Positions 1-9,646 are shown, numbered from the stretch's first letter. The stretch: 64,000 nt of DNA from Kangiellaceae bacterium (GCA_026196875.1 JAPHTP010000094.1:31265-95264); one strand, 5' to 3'. Numbers and translations: made by a program. Notes: a model not told the origin generated them from the sequence alone.

Positions 1-3
1 GCG

Positions 4-1341
4 ATGCTAACTGATGAGTCAATGGCCAATCATATCAGCCAATTCGTTGCACGAGTGCCAGAAGAGTCGAGTTTGGTCGTAGAGGGCAGATTGACTCGAA
101 TGGTTGGAATGACTTTAGAAGCTGTCGGCTGCAGTGTAAATGTCGGGGAAAGATGCTTAATCGAGACCATTCAAGGTAAATTGGAAGAAGCGGAAGTTGT
201 TGGGTTTGCTAAAGATAAAATCTATTTAATGCCGATAGGAAATATTCATGGAATAGGGCCTGGCGCTCGTGTTATCCCGACACACCGAGCCGCGGAAATT
301 CCTGTAGGTGAGGCTTTGTTGGGAAGGGTTCTTGATGGCCAAGGGAAACCTATTGATGGTAAAGGACCTGTCCACTGTCATCAAGCAAGAGCATTAGCTT
401 CTGAACCGATAAATCCGCTAAATCGTCGACCCGTCACTGAACCCCTTGATGTAGGCGTACGCTCTATTAACTCAATCCTCACTGTCGGTAGAGGGCAGCG
501 CATGGGCCTTTTGGCGGGAAGTGGTGTAGGTAAGAGTGTGTTGCTCGGAATGATGACTCGTTTTACTGAAGCTGACATTATCGTTGTTGGCTTAATAGGC
601 GAGCGAGGTCGAGAAGTTAAAGAGTTCATTGAGCAAATTTTAGGAGAGGATGGGATTAAGCGCTCGGTTGTGGTCGCTGTTCCGGCGGACTATTCTCCTT
701 TGATGAGGCTTCAAGGTGCAATGTCAGCTACTACAATCGCAGAATATTTTCGAGACCAAGGTAAAAATGTTTTGTTGTTAATGGATTCGCTGACTCGGTT
801 TTGTCAGGCACAAAGAGAGGTAGCTTTAGCTATTGGCGAACCACCTGCTACCAAAGGATATCCACCTTCCGTATTTGCACTATTACCGCAATTAGTTGAG
901 AGGGCCGGCAACGGTGATGAGGCTGGTGGTTCTATAACTGCATTTTATACGGTATTGGCCGAAGGAGATGATCAGCAAGATCCGATAGTGGATGCATCTC
1001 GTGCCATTCTAGATGGTCATGTGGTGTTATCTCGCGAGCTTGCTGATGCCGGTCACTACCCGGCAATCGATATTGAAGGCTCTGTGAGCCGAGTACTTAA
1101 CCAGATCACAAGTGAAGAACATAGAGATGCAATTAACCAACTTAAATATCTCTATTCAACCTATCAGCAAAATAAAGATTTAATAACTGTCGGTGCATAC
1201 CAGAAAGGTAGTGACCCCTCGGTAGATGAATCCATTGAAATGATGCCGGAAATCAGAGGGTTCTTGTGCCAAAACATTAACGAAGAAGTCCATATGCAAG
1301 ACAATGTAAATGATTTAAGCGAAATGATGCTTAGAGCGTAG
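4..1341 (+). CDS. fliI: Flagellum-specific ATPase FliI
   Basis: ATPase of the flagellar type III export apparatus; it acts at the cytoplasmic side of the export gate and helps deliver export substrates. The 445-residue product has the F1-type beta-barrel N-terminus, the Walker A loop AGSGVGKS at residues 171-178 and a Walker B strand (LLLMDS, near 258-263). The length is normal for the family (about 440-460). The first ATG is the second codon of the window, so a slightly longer N-terminus cannot be excluded. fliJ follows after 151 bases, as in other fli operons; the preceding fliE-H genes would lie outside the window. Confidence 0.96.
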   Translation: MLTDESMANHISQFVARVPEESSLVVEGRLTRMVGMTLEAVGCSVNVGERCLIETIQGKLEEAEVVGFAKDKIYLMPIGNIHGIGPGARVIPTHRAAEIPVGEALLGRVLDGQGKPIDGKGPVHCHQARALASEPINPLNRRPVTEPLDVGVRSINSILTVGRGQRMGLLAGSGVGKSVLLGMMTRFTEADIIVVGLIGERGREVKEFIEQILGEDGIKRSVVVAVPADYSPLMRLQGAMSATTIAEYFRDQGKNVLLLMDSLTRFCQAQREVALAIGEPPATKGYPPSVFALLPQLVERAGNGDEAGGSITAFYTVLAEGDDQQDPIVDASRAILDGHVVLSRELADAGHYPAIDIEGSVSRVLNQITSEEHRDAINQLKYLYSTYQQNKDLITVGAYQKGSDPSVDESIEMMPEIRGFLCQNINEEVHMQDNVNDLSEMMLRA

Positions 1342-1492
1342 TTAATTTTATTTCGGGATAGGCTAGGCCAAATATTAGAGGTCTGCGGAAATAGGAACTA
1401 TACTTATGTTAAGAGTCACTCTTGAATAAATAAAGTGGAAACACAAAGCAAGCAGTATTTACCGATAGTTATTTGATTTTTCTGGAGTTTGA

Positions 1493-1951
1493 ATGGTTCG
1501 CTCAAAACGTCTAGAGCCGATAAAAAAATTGGCTAAAAACAAGGAAAGAAAGGCCGCGGAACAATTAGGGGCCTCGCTGGAACTGCAAAAGCAAGAAAAC
1601 CAAAAGCTTATTCAATTAGAAACTTATCGTAGCGAATATTTGGAAGGCATGGAAGAAAAAATCAGGCAAGGCGTATCTGGAGCAACCTTGCAACAGTATC
1701 ATCAATTTCTCAATAAACTAGAGTTGGCAATTTCGCAACAAAAAGAAGTACTTATCCAGTGTCAGCAAAATATCGAGCACAATCAGGGAAAATGGAAAGA
1801 CGATCACAATCGCCATAAAGCGATCGGTCAGGTAATGCAATCCTTTAAACAAAAAGAACTAAAAAGCGAACTCAAAAAAGAGTCTAACCAGAATGACGAA
1901 ATATCAACACAATCGTTTATAAGGCGTCAAAATTCCAGCAGTTTGACATAA
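1493..1951 (+). CDS. fliJ: Flagellar export chaperone FliJ
   Basis: Small export component that links FliI to FlhA and helps recycle chaperones. The 152-residue product is lysine- and glutamine-rich, with almost no proline and a heptad-like pattern through residues 15-125, as expected for the two-helix coiled coil of FliJ. Sequence identity in this family is low, so the call rests mainly on coiled-coil character, length and its place directly after fliI. The ribosome site GGAG sits about 6 bases before the ATG. The last 30 residues are polar and probably disordered. It is followed by a 267-base gap, unusual inside a fli operon, before an inserted chemosensory operon. Confidence 0.85.
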   Translation: MVRSKRLEPIKKLAKNKERKAAEQLGASLELQKQENQKLIQLETYRSEYLEGMEEKIRQGVSGATLQQYHQFLNKLELAISQQKEVLIQCQQNIEHNQGKWKDDHNRHKAIGQVMQSFKQKELKSELKKESNQNDEISTQSFIRRQNSSSLT

Positions 1952-2144
1952 AAACTTGAAAGCCCAGAGTATTTTAAGTCAGGTAAAACCCATTTCAAGC
2001 CTTTACATATTCATCGCTCGCCGATATTTCTGCTTATAAAGTAAGACAGATTTCCAATATATCCAAAAATGCCGACTTGATGTTACGCAATTTGTGCGTG
2101 TTAAAAAAAATCACATAAATACCTGAAAGTTACCGAATTTCTGC

Positions 2145-2172
2145 TATACCTAATTATTAGGAATTAGGTATA
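2145..2172. promoter_or_regulatory. Nested perfect palindromes in the leader of the first che operon
   Basis: Arms TATACCTAATT (2145-2155) and AATTAGGTATA (2162-2172) are perfect 11-bp inverted repeats around a 6-base spacer. A second perfect palindrome, CCTAAT-T-ATTAGG (2149-2161), overlaps the left arm and the spacer. The element sits 47 bases before the TTG start of the STAS gene, in the long fliJ gap. Its AT-rich symmetry suits a repressor or activator operator; as RNA it could form two exclusive hairpins. There is no T-run, so it is not an intrinsic terminator. Its function is inferred. Confidence 0.5.
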
Positions 2173-2218
2173 TAGAAATAATCTGACAAAGACTAGGCCT
2201 TATGCAGGAGACACATAA

Positions 2219-2512
2219 TTGACGTTAAAAAAAACGCCAAAGAAGACAACTGTGAGTCTTGGAACAGCACTCGACATTGTTAATGCGTCTTCGCTTAAAG
2301 TGCGCCTGGAAAATGCACTTGCCAAAAATTTACCCGTTACGCTTGTCGGCGATAAGGTTGAACGAGCAGACACGGCAGGATTACAACTGATCTACTCGTT
2401 TATAAAAAAAGTAGAGCAACAAGGATGTGAGGTTACTTGGCAAAAGCCTTCAGATAATCTAATTCAATCTAGTGAAGTTTTAGGGATGAGCGAACAGCTT
2501 AGTCTGGCTTAA
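2219..2512 (+). CDS. STAS-domain protein (anti-sigma antagonist type) of the first che operon
   Basis: A 97-residue single STAS domain, the fold of SpoIIAA-like anti-anti-sigma factors. Such proteins switch partners according to Ser/Thr phosphorylation. The site loop reads ERADTAGLQL, so the acceptor position is Thr52 rather than the usual serine. The start is TTG, supported by AGGAG at 2206-2210 with 8-base spacing and by the lack of a nearby in-frame ATG. It is the first gene of the inserted chemosensory operon, 32 bases before cheY. STAS proteins lead several F7-like che operons, but their role there is not established. No dedicated kinase is adjacent; the PP2C/ATPase protein at 12.7 kb is a possible partner. 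Confidence 0.85.
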   Translation: MTLKKTPKKTTVSLGTALDIVNASSLKVRLENALAKNLPVTLVGDKVERADTAGLQLIYSFIKKVEQQGCEVTWQKPSDNLIQSSEVLGMSEQLSLA

Positions 2513-2544
2513 TCTATCCTGCTCAATTCTTTGGAGACATTTTA

Positions 2545-2907
2545 ATGACAAAGATACTGGCGGTCGATGACTCGGCCTCAATGCGTCAAATGGTTAGTTT
2601 TACTCTTAAAAGTGCCGGCTTCGAGGTAAGTGAAGCTTCTGATGGAGTCGAAGCGTTAAAGGTTGCTCAATCACAGTCGTTTGATGTCATCATATCTGAC
2701 GTAAATATGCCTAACATGGATGGGTTGACGTTAGTAAAAGAGTTACGCGCAATTGGCACTTACAAATTTACACCAATTCTCATGTTGACGACAGAGTCTT
2801 CTTCAGAAAAAAAACAAGCGGGACGAGCTGCCGGTGCTACGGGGTGGATTGTCAAGCCATTTAATCCTGATCAGCTATTAGCAACTGTGAACAAAGTTGT
2901 TGGTTAA
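2545..2907 (+). CDS. cheY: CheY-like response regulator (first che system)
   Basis: Stand-alone 120-residue receiver domain. The acidic pair is Asp8-Asp9, the phosphoacceptor is Asp52 (SDVNMP), and the switch residues are Thr82 and Lys104. The aromatic switch position equivalent to E. coli Tyr106 is Trp101 (TGWIVKPF), unlike the flagellar CheY at 27.9 kb, which has Tyr. It should be phosphorylated by the CheA encoded 21 bases downstream. Whether it reaches the flagellar motor is unknown; in the Pseudomonas Che2-type systems the CheY output is not clearly flagellar. GGAG lies before the ATG with normal spacing. Confidence 0.93.
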   Translation: MTKILAVDDSASMRQMVSFTLKSAGFEVSEASDGVEALKVAQSQSFDVIISDVNMPNMDGLTLVKELRAIGTYKFTPILMLTTESSSEKKQAGRAAGATGWIVKPFNPDQLLATVNKVVG

Positions 2908-2928
2908 CCAAAAAATAGGTTGCTATAA

Positions 2929-5040
2929 ATGGAAATTGATTTAAGCCAATTTCATCAAGTTTTCTATGAAGAAAGCTTTGAAGGCCTTGATACGATGGAG
3001 CAAGAACTGCTCAATCTGGAGGAAGATTCAGATCGGGAAAATATTAATACGATATTCCGAGCTGCGCACTCAATAAAAGGTGGTAGCGCAACCTTTGGTT
3101 TTAAAGAAGTTGCTGACTTTACTCATGTGATGGAGACTTTGCTCGATGAAATGAGAGAAGGACTGCGACCGGTAACTAAAGAGGTTGTTGATCTTTTGCT
3201 GAAGTCTGTTGATTGCCTTAGGGGGATGTTGTTTCGAATGCGAGATGGAGAGGATGTTGGCGACGAGCATGTAGAGCTAATTAATTATTTTAATGAATTG
3301 CTTGCAAATGAAATTGAAGACGCAAGCCAGCAAGAGAATGTATTCGAACAGTCTGTTCAAGAATCATTAAAAGACAACTGCGAAGATAAAGTCTGGAAGA
3401 TAGAATTCAAGCCTAAAAGTTATATTCTTGAGACAGGAAATGAACCCTTAAGAATGTTTCGAGAATTAAAGGGGTTCGGCCATCTTGAAGTCGACGCCCA
3501 CCTTGATAATGTCCCCTGTTTTGATGAACTAAAGGCCGAGTCCTGCCACATCTGGTGGAGTTTGACACTTGATTCCGAAATTGACGAAGCGGCTGTAAAA
3601 GAAGTTTTTGAATGGGTTGAAGATGATTGTGAGCTGAATATAGATCAAGTTCCTCGAAGTAATGACAAAAATGTGGATAAAGATCAGCTTGAGCAACCTC
3701 AAATGGAAGAGATTTCAGAAGATATAAAACAAATATCTTCTGAAACTTCAGGGCAAAAGGCTGACCAGGAAGAAAAGAAACAAACACCATTAGTAGAACT
3801 AAAAAACAAAAAAGAAAAGAGTGAAGTAGGCACCAACACAGCATCAACGGCATCAATACGAGTTGGAATAGAGAAAGTCGACACGCTTATTGACTTGGTT
3901 GGAGAGCTAGTAATTACACAGTCAATGTTGAGTGAGCTGGGTGAAAATTTCGACATGTCTAAGCTTACTCAGTTGGTTTCCGGATTAAGCGAACTGGAAC
4001 AAAATACGCGCGAACTACAAGAAAGCGTAATGCGAATTCGGATGCTACCTATAGGTTTTGTGTTTAATCGATTACCAAGAATGGTAAGAGACTTGTCATC
4101 ACAGTTAGGCAAGAAAGTGCAGTTGGATATTAAAGGCGAGTCTACGGAGCTTGATAAAACTGTGATGGAGCAAATTGGTGATCCACTTACTCACTTAGTT
4201 AGAAACGCTTTAGACCACGGAATAGAATCTGCAGAAGAAAGAATCTCAGCAGATAAACCCGAAGAAGGTACTCTGACTTTAAATGCTTTCCATCAAGGTG
4301 GCAATATCGTGATTGAGGTGAGTGATGATGGTAAAGGAATCGATCCAGACGTTATCTATAAAAAAGCGATTGAGAAAGGTCTTATAAACGATTCTTTTGA
4401 TACTCCACCTGAGCAAGTTTTATCTCTTATCATGGAGCCAGGGTTTTCAACTGCAGAGGTTGTAAGCGATGTTTCCGGCCGAGGAGTCGGGATGGATGTG
4501 GTGAAACGAAATATCAATAATTTGGGTGGAAGCGTTGAGATCGAATCTGAGCTAGGTAAAGGAACAACATTCACTATTAGACTTCCACTCACTCTGGCAA
4601 TTTTAGATGGGCAGTTAATTAAAGTAGCTAACGAGACTTATGTTTTGCCGCTGGTCTCAATCATTGAGTCAGTGCCTCTCAATATGGCAGAAATTTCAAG
4701 AATTGCCGGCGATATGAAAGTTTATAAATTACATGATGATTATATTCCAATAATTGACTTAAAAAGCGAATTTGAAATTCAGCAAGACCTCAGTAGTTCT
4801 AGCGAGGGATTACTCGCTATAGTCGAGGGGGAAAATAGAAAAATTGCACTGAGAATAGATGAGTTACTAGGACAGCAACAAGTTGTTATTAAAAGCCTGG
4901 AAACTCACTACAAATCTCTTCAAGGCGTTTCCGGAGCTACGATATTGGGCGATGGACGAGTATCCCTGATTCTTGATGTTGTTGGATTAGCTAAACGCGC
5001 ATCTGAAGGCGCAAACCGTAGAAACAATAAAGTTGCATAG
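2929..5040 (+). CDS. cheA: Chemotaxis histidine kinase CheA (first system, F7-like)
   Basis: Cytoplasmic kinase of the inserted chemosensory system. Domains in order: HPt P1 (about 1-125) with phospho-His47 in RAAHSIKGG; a folded segment at about 155-235 that fits the P2-type region of this CheA class; an acidic/lysine-rich linker (about 245-305); dimerisation helices (from about 306, DTLIDLVGELV); an HATPase domain with the N box HLVRNALDHG and G boxes DDGKGID and GRGVGMDVV; and a C-terminal CheW-like P5 domain to 703. All catalytic motifs look intact. It is clearly different from the 772-residue CheA at 29.0 kb, which lacks a folded P2. It is followed by two cheW genes and a receptor, so the operon encodes a full array core. 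Confidence 0.95.
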   Translation: MEIDLSQFHQVFYEESFEGLDTMEQELLNLEEDSDRENINTIFRAAHSIKGGSATFGFKEVADFTHVMETLLDEMREGLRPVTKEVVDLLLKSVDCLRGMLFRMRDGEDVGDEHVELINYFNELLANEIEDASQQENVFEQSVQESLKDNCEDKVWKIEFKPKSYILETGNEPLRMFRELKGFGHLEVDAHLDNVPCFDELKAESCHIWWSLTLDSEIDEAAVKEVFEWVEDDCELNIDQVPRSNDKNVDKDQLEQPQMEEISEDIKQISSETSGQKADQEEKKQTPLVELKNKKEKSEVGTNTASTASIRVGIEKVDTLIDLVGELVITQSMLSELGENFDMSKLTQLVSGLSELEQNTRELQESVMRIRMLPIGFVFNRLPRMVRDLSSQLGKKVQLDIKGESTELDKTVMEQIGDPLTHLVRNALDHGIESAEERISADKPEEGTLTLNAFHQGGNIVIEVSDDGKGIDPDVIYKKAIEKGLINDSFDTPPEQVLSLIMEPGFSTAEVVSDVSGRGVGMDVVKRNINNLGGSVEIESELGKGTTFTIRLPLTLAILDGQLIKVANETYVLPLVSIIESVPLNMAEISRIAGDMKVYKLHDDYIPIIDLKSEFEIQQDLSSSSEGLLAIVEGENRKIALRIDELLGQQQVVIKSLETHYKSLQGVSGATILGDGRVSLILDVVGLAKRASEGANRRNNKVA

Positions 5041-5050
5041 GGGTTAGGAT

Positions 5051-5602
5051 ATGCCATCGGAAATAATGAAGGTAATTCAAAACCAGGAAGTTAATTTTTC
5101 TGATACTAATATGATGGCTGATGAAACTGGTTCGCAGTACCTAAGCTTTGTTGTTGGTGAAGAAGAGTTTTCAGTATCCATTCTAAAAGTTCAAGAAATT
5201 CGAGCTTGGGAGAAGCCAACATTCTTACCTAATTCTCCGCATTATATTAAAGGCGTATTGAATTTAAGGGGGACGATTGTTCCCGTTATGGATCTTAGAA
5301 TGAGATTTAAGTTCAAACAAAACCACTATGGTGCTACTACGGTAATTATTATTTTTAAAAACAGTAAAAAAGAAAAAGAAAGTTTAATGGGATGCGTCGT
5401 TGATGGCGTGTCCGACGTATTTAATCTAGAAGAATCTTTTATTAGAGATATCCCTGAGTATGGCAGTGATATTGATAGTCGCTTTACCTCTGGAATTATG
5501 ACGGTTAACAACAATGCGGTTACGCTTTTAAACTTGGAAAACTTACTCGATTTGAATTTGATTAACCACCCATATTCGGGAGGGCAAGTCGTCAATGGCT
5601 GA
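5051..5602 (+). CDS. cheW: CheW coupling protein 1
   Basis: Adaptor that links chemoreceptors to CheA. The 183-residue product has a CheW beta-barrel from about residue 28 (QYLSFVVGEEEFSVSILKVQEI), with the conserved NLRGTIVPVMDLR segment. An N-terminal extension of about 25 residues has no obvious motif. It overlaps the next cheW by 8 bases, which implies coupled translation. With the neighbouring paralogue it supplies two non-identical couplers for one CheA; one may prefer CheA and the other the receptor or ring positions (inference). No CheW gene accompanies the second, flagellar che cluster in this window. Confidence 0.94.
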   Translation: MPSEIMKVIQNQEVNFSDTNMMADETGSQYLSFVVGEEEFSVSILKVQEIRAWEKPTFLPNSPHYIKGVLNLRGTIVPVMDLRMRFKFKQNHYGATTVIIIFKNSKKEKESLMGCVVDGVSDVFNLEESFIRDIPEYGSDIDSRFTSGIMTVNNNAVTLLNLENLLDLNLINHPYSGGQVVNG

Positions 5603-6110
5603 ACTGATGGAAAAAAAAGAAGTAGGAACTGAATTAGAAAAGTCGGAAAGAAAAATACAACAGTACCTAACATTTTTAATGGAAAAGGATGAGTACGGGA
5701 TAGATATCCTCGCGGTCCAAGAAATTCATGGGTGGATTGAGCCTAGGCCAATTCCTAATACTCCAGATTACATTAAAGGAGTTGTTGATTGGCGAGGAAC
5801 AGTAGTACCTATTATAGATTTAAGAGTTCGATTTGGATACGAAAATGTAACTTATGACAAAACTACAGTAGTAATAATATTGCAAGCTTGTTTAGAGAAT
5901 GGAGAAGGTAGAACAGTTATTCTTGGAACAGTTGTTGACGCCGTTTCAGATGTTCATGACGTTCCACCAGATAATCTTAGAATAGCGCCCAGCTTTGGTA
6001 GTAAGGTTGATACTCGTTATATCAAAGGGTTGGCGAAACTAGGAGACAATATGATCGTACTTCTGGATCTAGGTAAGCTCGTAAATTTAGACGACTTGAA
6101 TGACGAGTAA
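5595..6110 (+). CDS. cheW: CheW coupling protein 2
   Basis: Second CheW-domain adaptor, 171 residues, with the same barrel signature (YLTFLMEKDEYGIDILAVQEI; VDWRGTVVPIIDLR). The Trp-Arg in VDWRG differs from the NLRG of its neighbour. The ATG lies inside the end of cheW1 and is preceded by a GGGAGGG ribosome site. The two copies are similar but clearly diverged, so the duplication is not recent. An 84-base gap with a short hairpin (CTGGT/ACCAG, 6133-6147) and a 15-bp AT palindrome (6168-6182) separates it from the receptor gene. Confidence 0.94.
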   Translation: MAELMEKKEVGTELEKSERKIQQYLTFLMEKDEYGIDILAVQEIHGWIEPRPIPNTPDYIKGVVDWRGTVVPIIDLRVRFGYENVTYDKTTVVIILQACLENGEGRTVILGTVVDAVSDVHDVPPDNLRIAPSFGSKVDTRYIKGLAKLGDNMIVLLDLGKLVNLDDLNDE

Positions 6111-6194
6111 CTATTTAGCTGGTTACTTGGTTCTGGTGCATTACCAGTGTTTTAGTCTTCTAAAGGCTATAAAAATTTTATAAAAGGTAGAGAT

Positions 6195-9100
6195 ATGGAT
6201 ACACAAAAAAAAGCGGATGAAAAACTAGATTTTGAAAGTCAAGTTAATGCGATTCGCCGTTCTCAAGCTGTAATTGAGTTTAATATGGATGGCACAATTA
6301 TCGATGCAAACGATCTATTTCTTGATGCCATAGGCTATTCACTTGACGAAATTAAAGGTAAACATCATAAGATGTTTGTCGAGCCGGGGTATGAAAACAG
6401 TGAAGAATATAGGTCGTTTTGGGAAAACTTGAATAAAGGAAATTTTGACTCAGGTGAATACAAACGCCTTGGTAAAGAAGGCAAGGAAATCTGGATCCAG
6501 GCCTCATACAATCCTATCTTTGGTAGTTCTGGAAAACCATATAAAGTGGTTAAGTTTGCAAGTGATGTTACTCAGCAAAAATTACAAAATGCAGATTTTT
6601 CTGGGCAAATTTCAGCCATCGGAAAGTCGCAAGCAGTAATCCATTTTAATATGGACGGAACAATAATAGACGCTAATGAGAATTTTCTGAATGCAATGGG
6701 GTATTCATTGGACGAAATAAAAGGTCAGCATCATCGAATGTTTGTTGAGCCTGAATACGGAAATAGCGCGGAATACAAAGCGTTTTGGGCAAACTTAAAC
6801 AAAGGAAACTTTGATTCAGGAGAGTACAAGCGTCTTGGAAAAGACGGTAAGGAAATTTGGATCAGCGCAACTTACAACCCTATTTTCGATCTGAATGGAA
6901 AGCCTTTTAAAGTAGTTAAGTATGCAAGCGATGTAACCTCTCAAAAGTTACAACATGCTGATTCATCAGGTCAAATAGAAGCGATTAGTAAATCCCAAGC
7001 CGTTATCCATTTCAATATGGACGGAACAATTATAAATGCGAATGAGAATTTTCTGAATGTAATGGGATATTCATTGGATGAAGTAAAAGGCCAGCACCAT
7101 CGAATGTTTGTTGAGCCTGAATACGCAAATAGCGCAGAGTACAAAGCGTTTTGGGATAATTTAAATCGTGGTGAATTCAGTTCAGGTGAATATAAACGGT
7201 TTGACAAGCAAGGAGATGAAGTTTGGATCCGGGCTTTTTACAATCCGATTCTGGATTTGAACGGAAGACCTTTCAAAGTCGTTAAGTATGCGACAGACAT
7301 TACTGAACAAACTAAGTTATCTCATGCCGTTTCGCAAATGCAAGCCGCGATAAATGGTTCTCAAACGGCAATGATGATGGTAGATACTGATCTTAAGGTC
7401 ACTTACTGCAATCAAGCAACATATGATCTTCTAAAGGAATTGGAATCTGCCATGGTTAGCGTTTGGCCTGGTTTTAAAGCCAGTGAAGATTATATGATTG
7501 GGAAATGTATCGATGATTTCCATAAAGATCCCGCCCACCAAAGAAAAATATTGGGAGATCCTAATAACCTCCCGTATAAAACCAAAATTCAAATCGCAGA
7601 AAATACGATTGAGTTGAATGTATGCGCGATTATTAATGCTGAAGGAAAGCATATTGGTTCTAGCTTGGAGTGGGCTGACGTTACTGCGAAAGTTAAAGCT
7701 GATAATGATATTGCTCGAATGCAAGGTGCTATGGAAGGTTCTCAAACTGCAACTATGATGGTCGATCGCGATCTGATAGTAACTTATGTAAATCCAGCAA
7801 CAATGAATTTATTCGCCGAACTAGAAGAAACAATGCAGTCAGTATGGCATGACTTTAAAGCCACAGAAGAGTATCTGATGGGTAAGTGCATAGACGATTT
7901 CCATAAAAATCCGGCACACCAAAGGAAAATTTTAGGCGATCCAAATAATCTACCATATCAAGCTAATATCCAAATAGCCGATGTGACAATTGCATTAAAT
8001 GTCGCAGCGATAATGGACTCTGAAGGAAACTATGTTGGTTCGAGTTTAGAATGGGCCGATATAACTGAGCAACTGGCCGCTGAAAAGGAAGTAGGCAGAT
8101 TGGTTTCGGCTGTTGAAGGAATGTCAACGAATGTAATGATGGCAGATCCCGATGGGGTAATAAATTACATAAATCCATCGGTAGAAAAAATGCTCCGAAA
8201 GCGAGAAGCTGTTTTAAAAGAATCTTTACCAAACTTCTCTGTTGATGGATTAATCGGAACAAACTATGACTCTTTCCACAAAAATCCAGCTCACCAGAGA
8301 AATATTCTTAAGCCTGAGAATTTGCCTTACAACGCCAGTATTAAAGTTGGTCCACTTTCCTTTAATTTAATTGCAGTGGCATTGAGAGACAAGTCTGGAA
8401 ATTACTTGGGAACGGCGGTCGAGTGGATCGACACTACCGAGCAAGTTACTGCTCAAGAGCAAGTAGAAGAGCTGATTCAAAAAGCGTCTCGCGGAGAATT
8501 GAGAGAAAGGTTAGATGCCGATTCATTTGATGGATTCATGAGTAACTTAGCTTCGGGCGTTAATACGATGTTGGATACTGTTGTTGAACCAATTGAAAAC
8601 TGTCAGGGCGTTTTAGAGCAGCTAGCCGCAGGCAATTTGCAAGAAAACATGGATGGTGCTTATCACGGAATGTTCGAACAGTTACAAAGCTCAATAAATA
8701 CGAGTATCAATAATCTTAGAAATATGGTTGGAGAAATCATGGAAACTTCCAGCCATGTCTCCAGTTCATCAAAAGAGATTTCTCAAGGAAATACTGACCT
8801 TAGCCAACGTACTGAAGAGCAAGCATCTAGCTTAGAAGAAACCGCATCAAGTATGGAGGAACTTACTGGAACGGTTAAAGAAAATGCCGAAGCCGCTAAT
8901 AAGGCAAATAATCTATCAATTGATACCATGAAGCAAGCAGAAAGTGGTGGTGACGTTGTTGCTGAAGCGGTTAAAGCCATGAAAGAAATAAATGAGGCTT
9001 CAAGAGAAATTTCTGACATCATTGGGGTAATAGATGAAATAGCTTTCCAAACAAACCTACTTGCTCTTAACGCCGCAGTAGAGGCTGCACGCGCTGGTGA

Positions 9101-9602
9101 TCAGGGCAGAGGTTTCGCAGTAGTAGCCGCAGAAGTGCGGAACTTGGCGCAAAGAAGTGCTAGCGCAGCTAAAGACATTAAATCACTGATTAGTAACAGC
9201 GTTAATAAGGTAGACCAAGGAAGTAAGCTAGTTAATGATTCAGGACAAAAGCTTAACGATATTGTTGACTCAGTTAGGAATGTCACTCAACTAGTGAAAG
9301 AAATTTCTAACGCCAGTGAAGAACAGGCCTCGGGTATTGAGCAGGTAAATCAAGCTATAGCCCAAATGGATAATATGACGCAGCAGAATTCCGCGCTCGT
9401 TGAAGAAGCTGCGGCTTCAGCTGAATCTCTAAATGAACAAGCCGGAAATTTGATGGAACTTATGAGCTTTTTCAAGACCGGAGATGAGAGCGGTAAGCGA
9501 TCAGGAGAAGTTATTTCTCCCCAAAAGCCAAAAGCTAAGAACTCTAGTGCAAAGGCAAGAAAAGTTGATATTCCAACTGATGAAGAGTGGGAGGAGTTTT
9601 AA
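6195..9602 (+). CDS. Soluble methyl-accepting chemoreceptor with six PAS domains and EWEEF tail
   Basis: A 1135-residue receptor with no signal peptide or membrane helix, so cytoplasmic. Residues about 12-377 hold three near-identical PAS domains of the BdlA/Aer type, repeating every 122 residues (366 bp at DNA level). Residues about 385-755 hold three PAS-like units of another type at about 127-residue spacing, each carrying an FHK-(D/N)-PAHQR motif. HAMP-like helices follow (from about 757), then the signalling hairpin with its conserved tip ([20 protein letters not shown]). The last five residues, EWEEF, match the xWxxF tether that binds CheR in receptors such as Aer2/McpB; cheR is the next gene. 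Position and tail make it the dedicated receptor of this operon, probably sensing redox state or a small ligand; the cofactor is unknown. Confidence 0.93.
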   Translation: MDTQKKADEKLDFESQVNAIRRSQAVIEFNMDGTIIDANDLFLDAIGYSLDEIKGKHHKMFVEPGYENSEEYRSFWENLNKGNFDSGEYKRLGKEGKEIWIQASYNPIFGSSGKPYKVVKFASDVTQQKLQNADFSGQISAIGKSQAVIHFNMDGTIIDANENFLNAMGYSLDEIKGQHHRMFVEPEYGNSAEYKAFWANLNKGNFDSGEYKRLGKDGKEIWISATYNPIFDLNGKPFKVVKYASDVTSQKLQHADSSGQIEAISKSQAVIHFNMDGTIINANENFLNVMGYSLDEVKGQHHRMFVEPEYANSAEYKAFWDNLNRGEFSSGEYKRFDKQGDEVWIRAFYNPILDLNGRPFKVVKYATDITEQTKLSHAVSQMQAAINGSQTAMMMVDTDLKVTYCNQATYDLLKELESAMVSVWPGFKASEDYMIGKCIDDFHKDPAHQRKILGDPNNLPYKTKIQIAENTIELNVCAIINAEGKHIGSSLEWADVTAKVKADNDIARMQGAMEGSQTATMMVDRDLIVTYVNPATMNLFAELEETMQSVWHDFKATEEYLMGKCIDDFHKNPAHQRKILGDPNNLPYQANIQIADVTIALNVAAIMDSEGNYVGSSLEWADITEQLAAEKEVGRLVSAVEGMSTNVMMADPDGVINYINPSVEKMLRKREAVLKESLPNFSVDGLIGTNYDSFHKNPAHQRNILKPENLPYNASIKVGPLSFNLIAVALRDKSGNYLGTAVEWIDTTEQVTAQEQVEELIQKASRGELRERLDADSFDGFMSNLASGVNTMLDTVVEPIENCQGVLEQLAAGNLQENMDGAYHGMFEQLQSSINTSINNLRNMVGEIMETSSHVSSSSKEISQGNTDLSQRTEEQASSLEETASSMEELTGTVKENAEAANKANNLSIDTMKQAESGGDVVAEAVKAMKEINEASREISDIIGVIDEIAFQTNLLALNAAVEAARAGDQGRGFAVVAAEVRNLAQRSASAAKDIKSLISNSVNKVDQGSKLVNDSGQKLNDIVDSVRNVTQLVKEISNASEEQASGIEQVNQAIAQMDNMTQQNSALVEEAAASAESLNEQAGNLMELMSFFKTGDESGKRSGEVISPQKPKAKNSSAKARKVDIPTDEEWEEF

Positions 9603-9646
9603 ATCAGTTTAGCTAAAAGTAAATTCTAGCAATGGCTCGTGTATTT

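Noticed and set aside
1411..1423. AAGAGT-C-ACTCTT palindrome between fliI and fliJ near a TATACT box
   Set aside because: Short, and no acceptable -35 box; not enough for a regulatory call.
2020..2027. GCCGATAT resembling the sigma-28 -10 box in the fliJ-STAS gap
   Set aside because: No TAAAGTTT-like -35 at the required 11-base spacing; the nearest similar sequence (TCAAGCCT) is 17 bases away.
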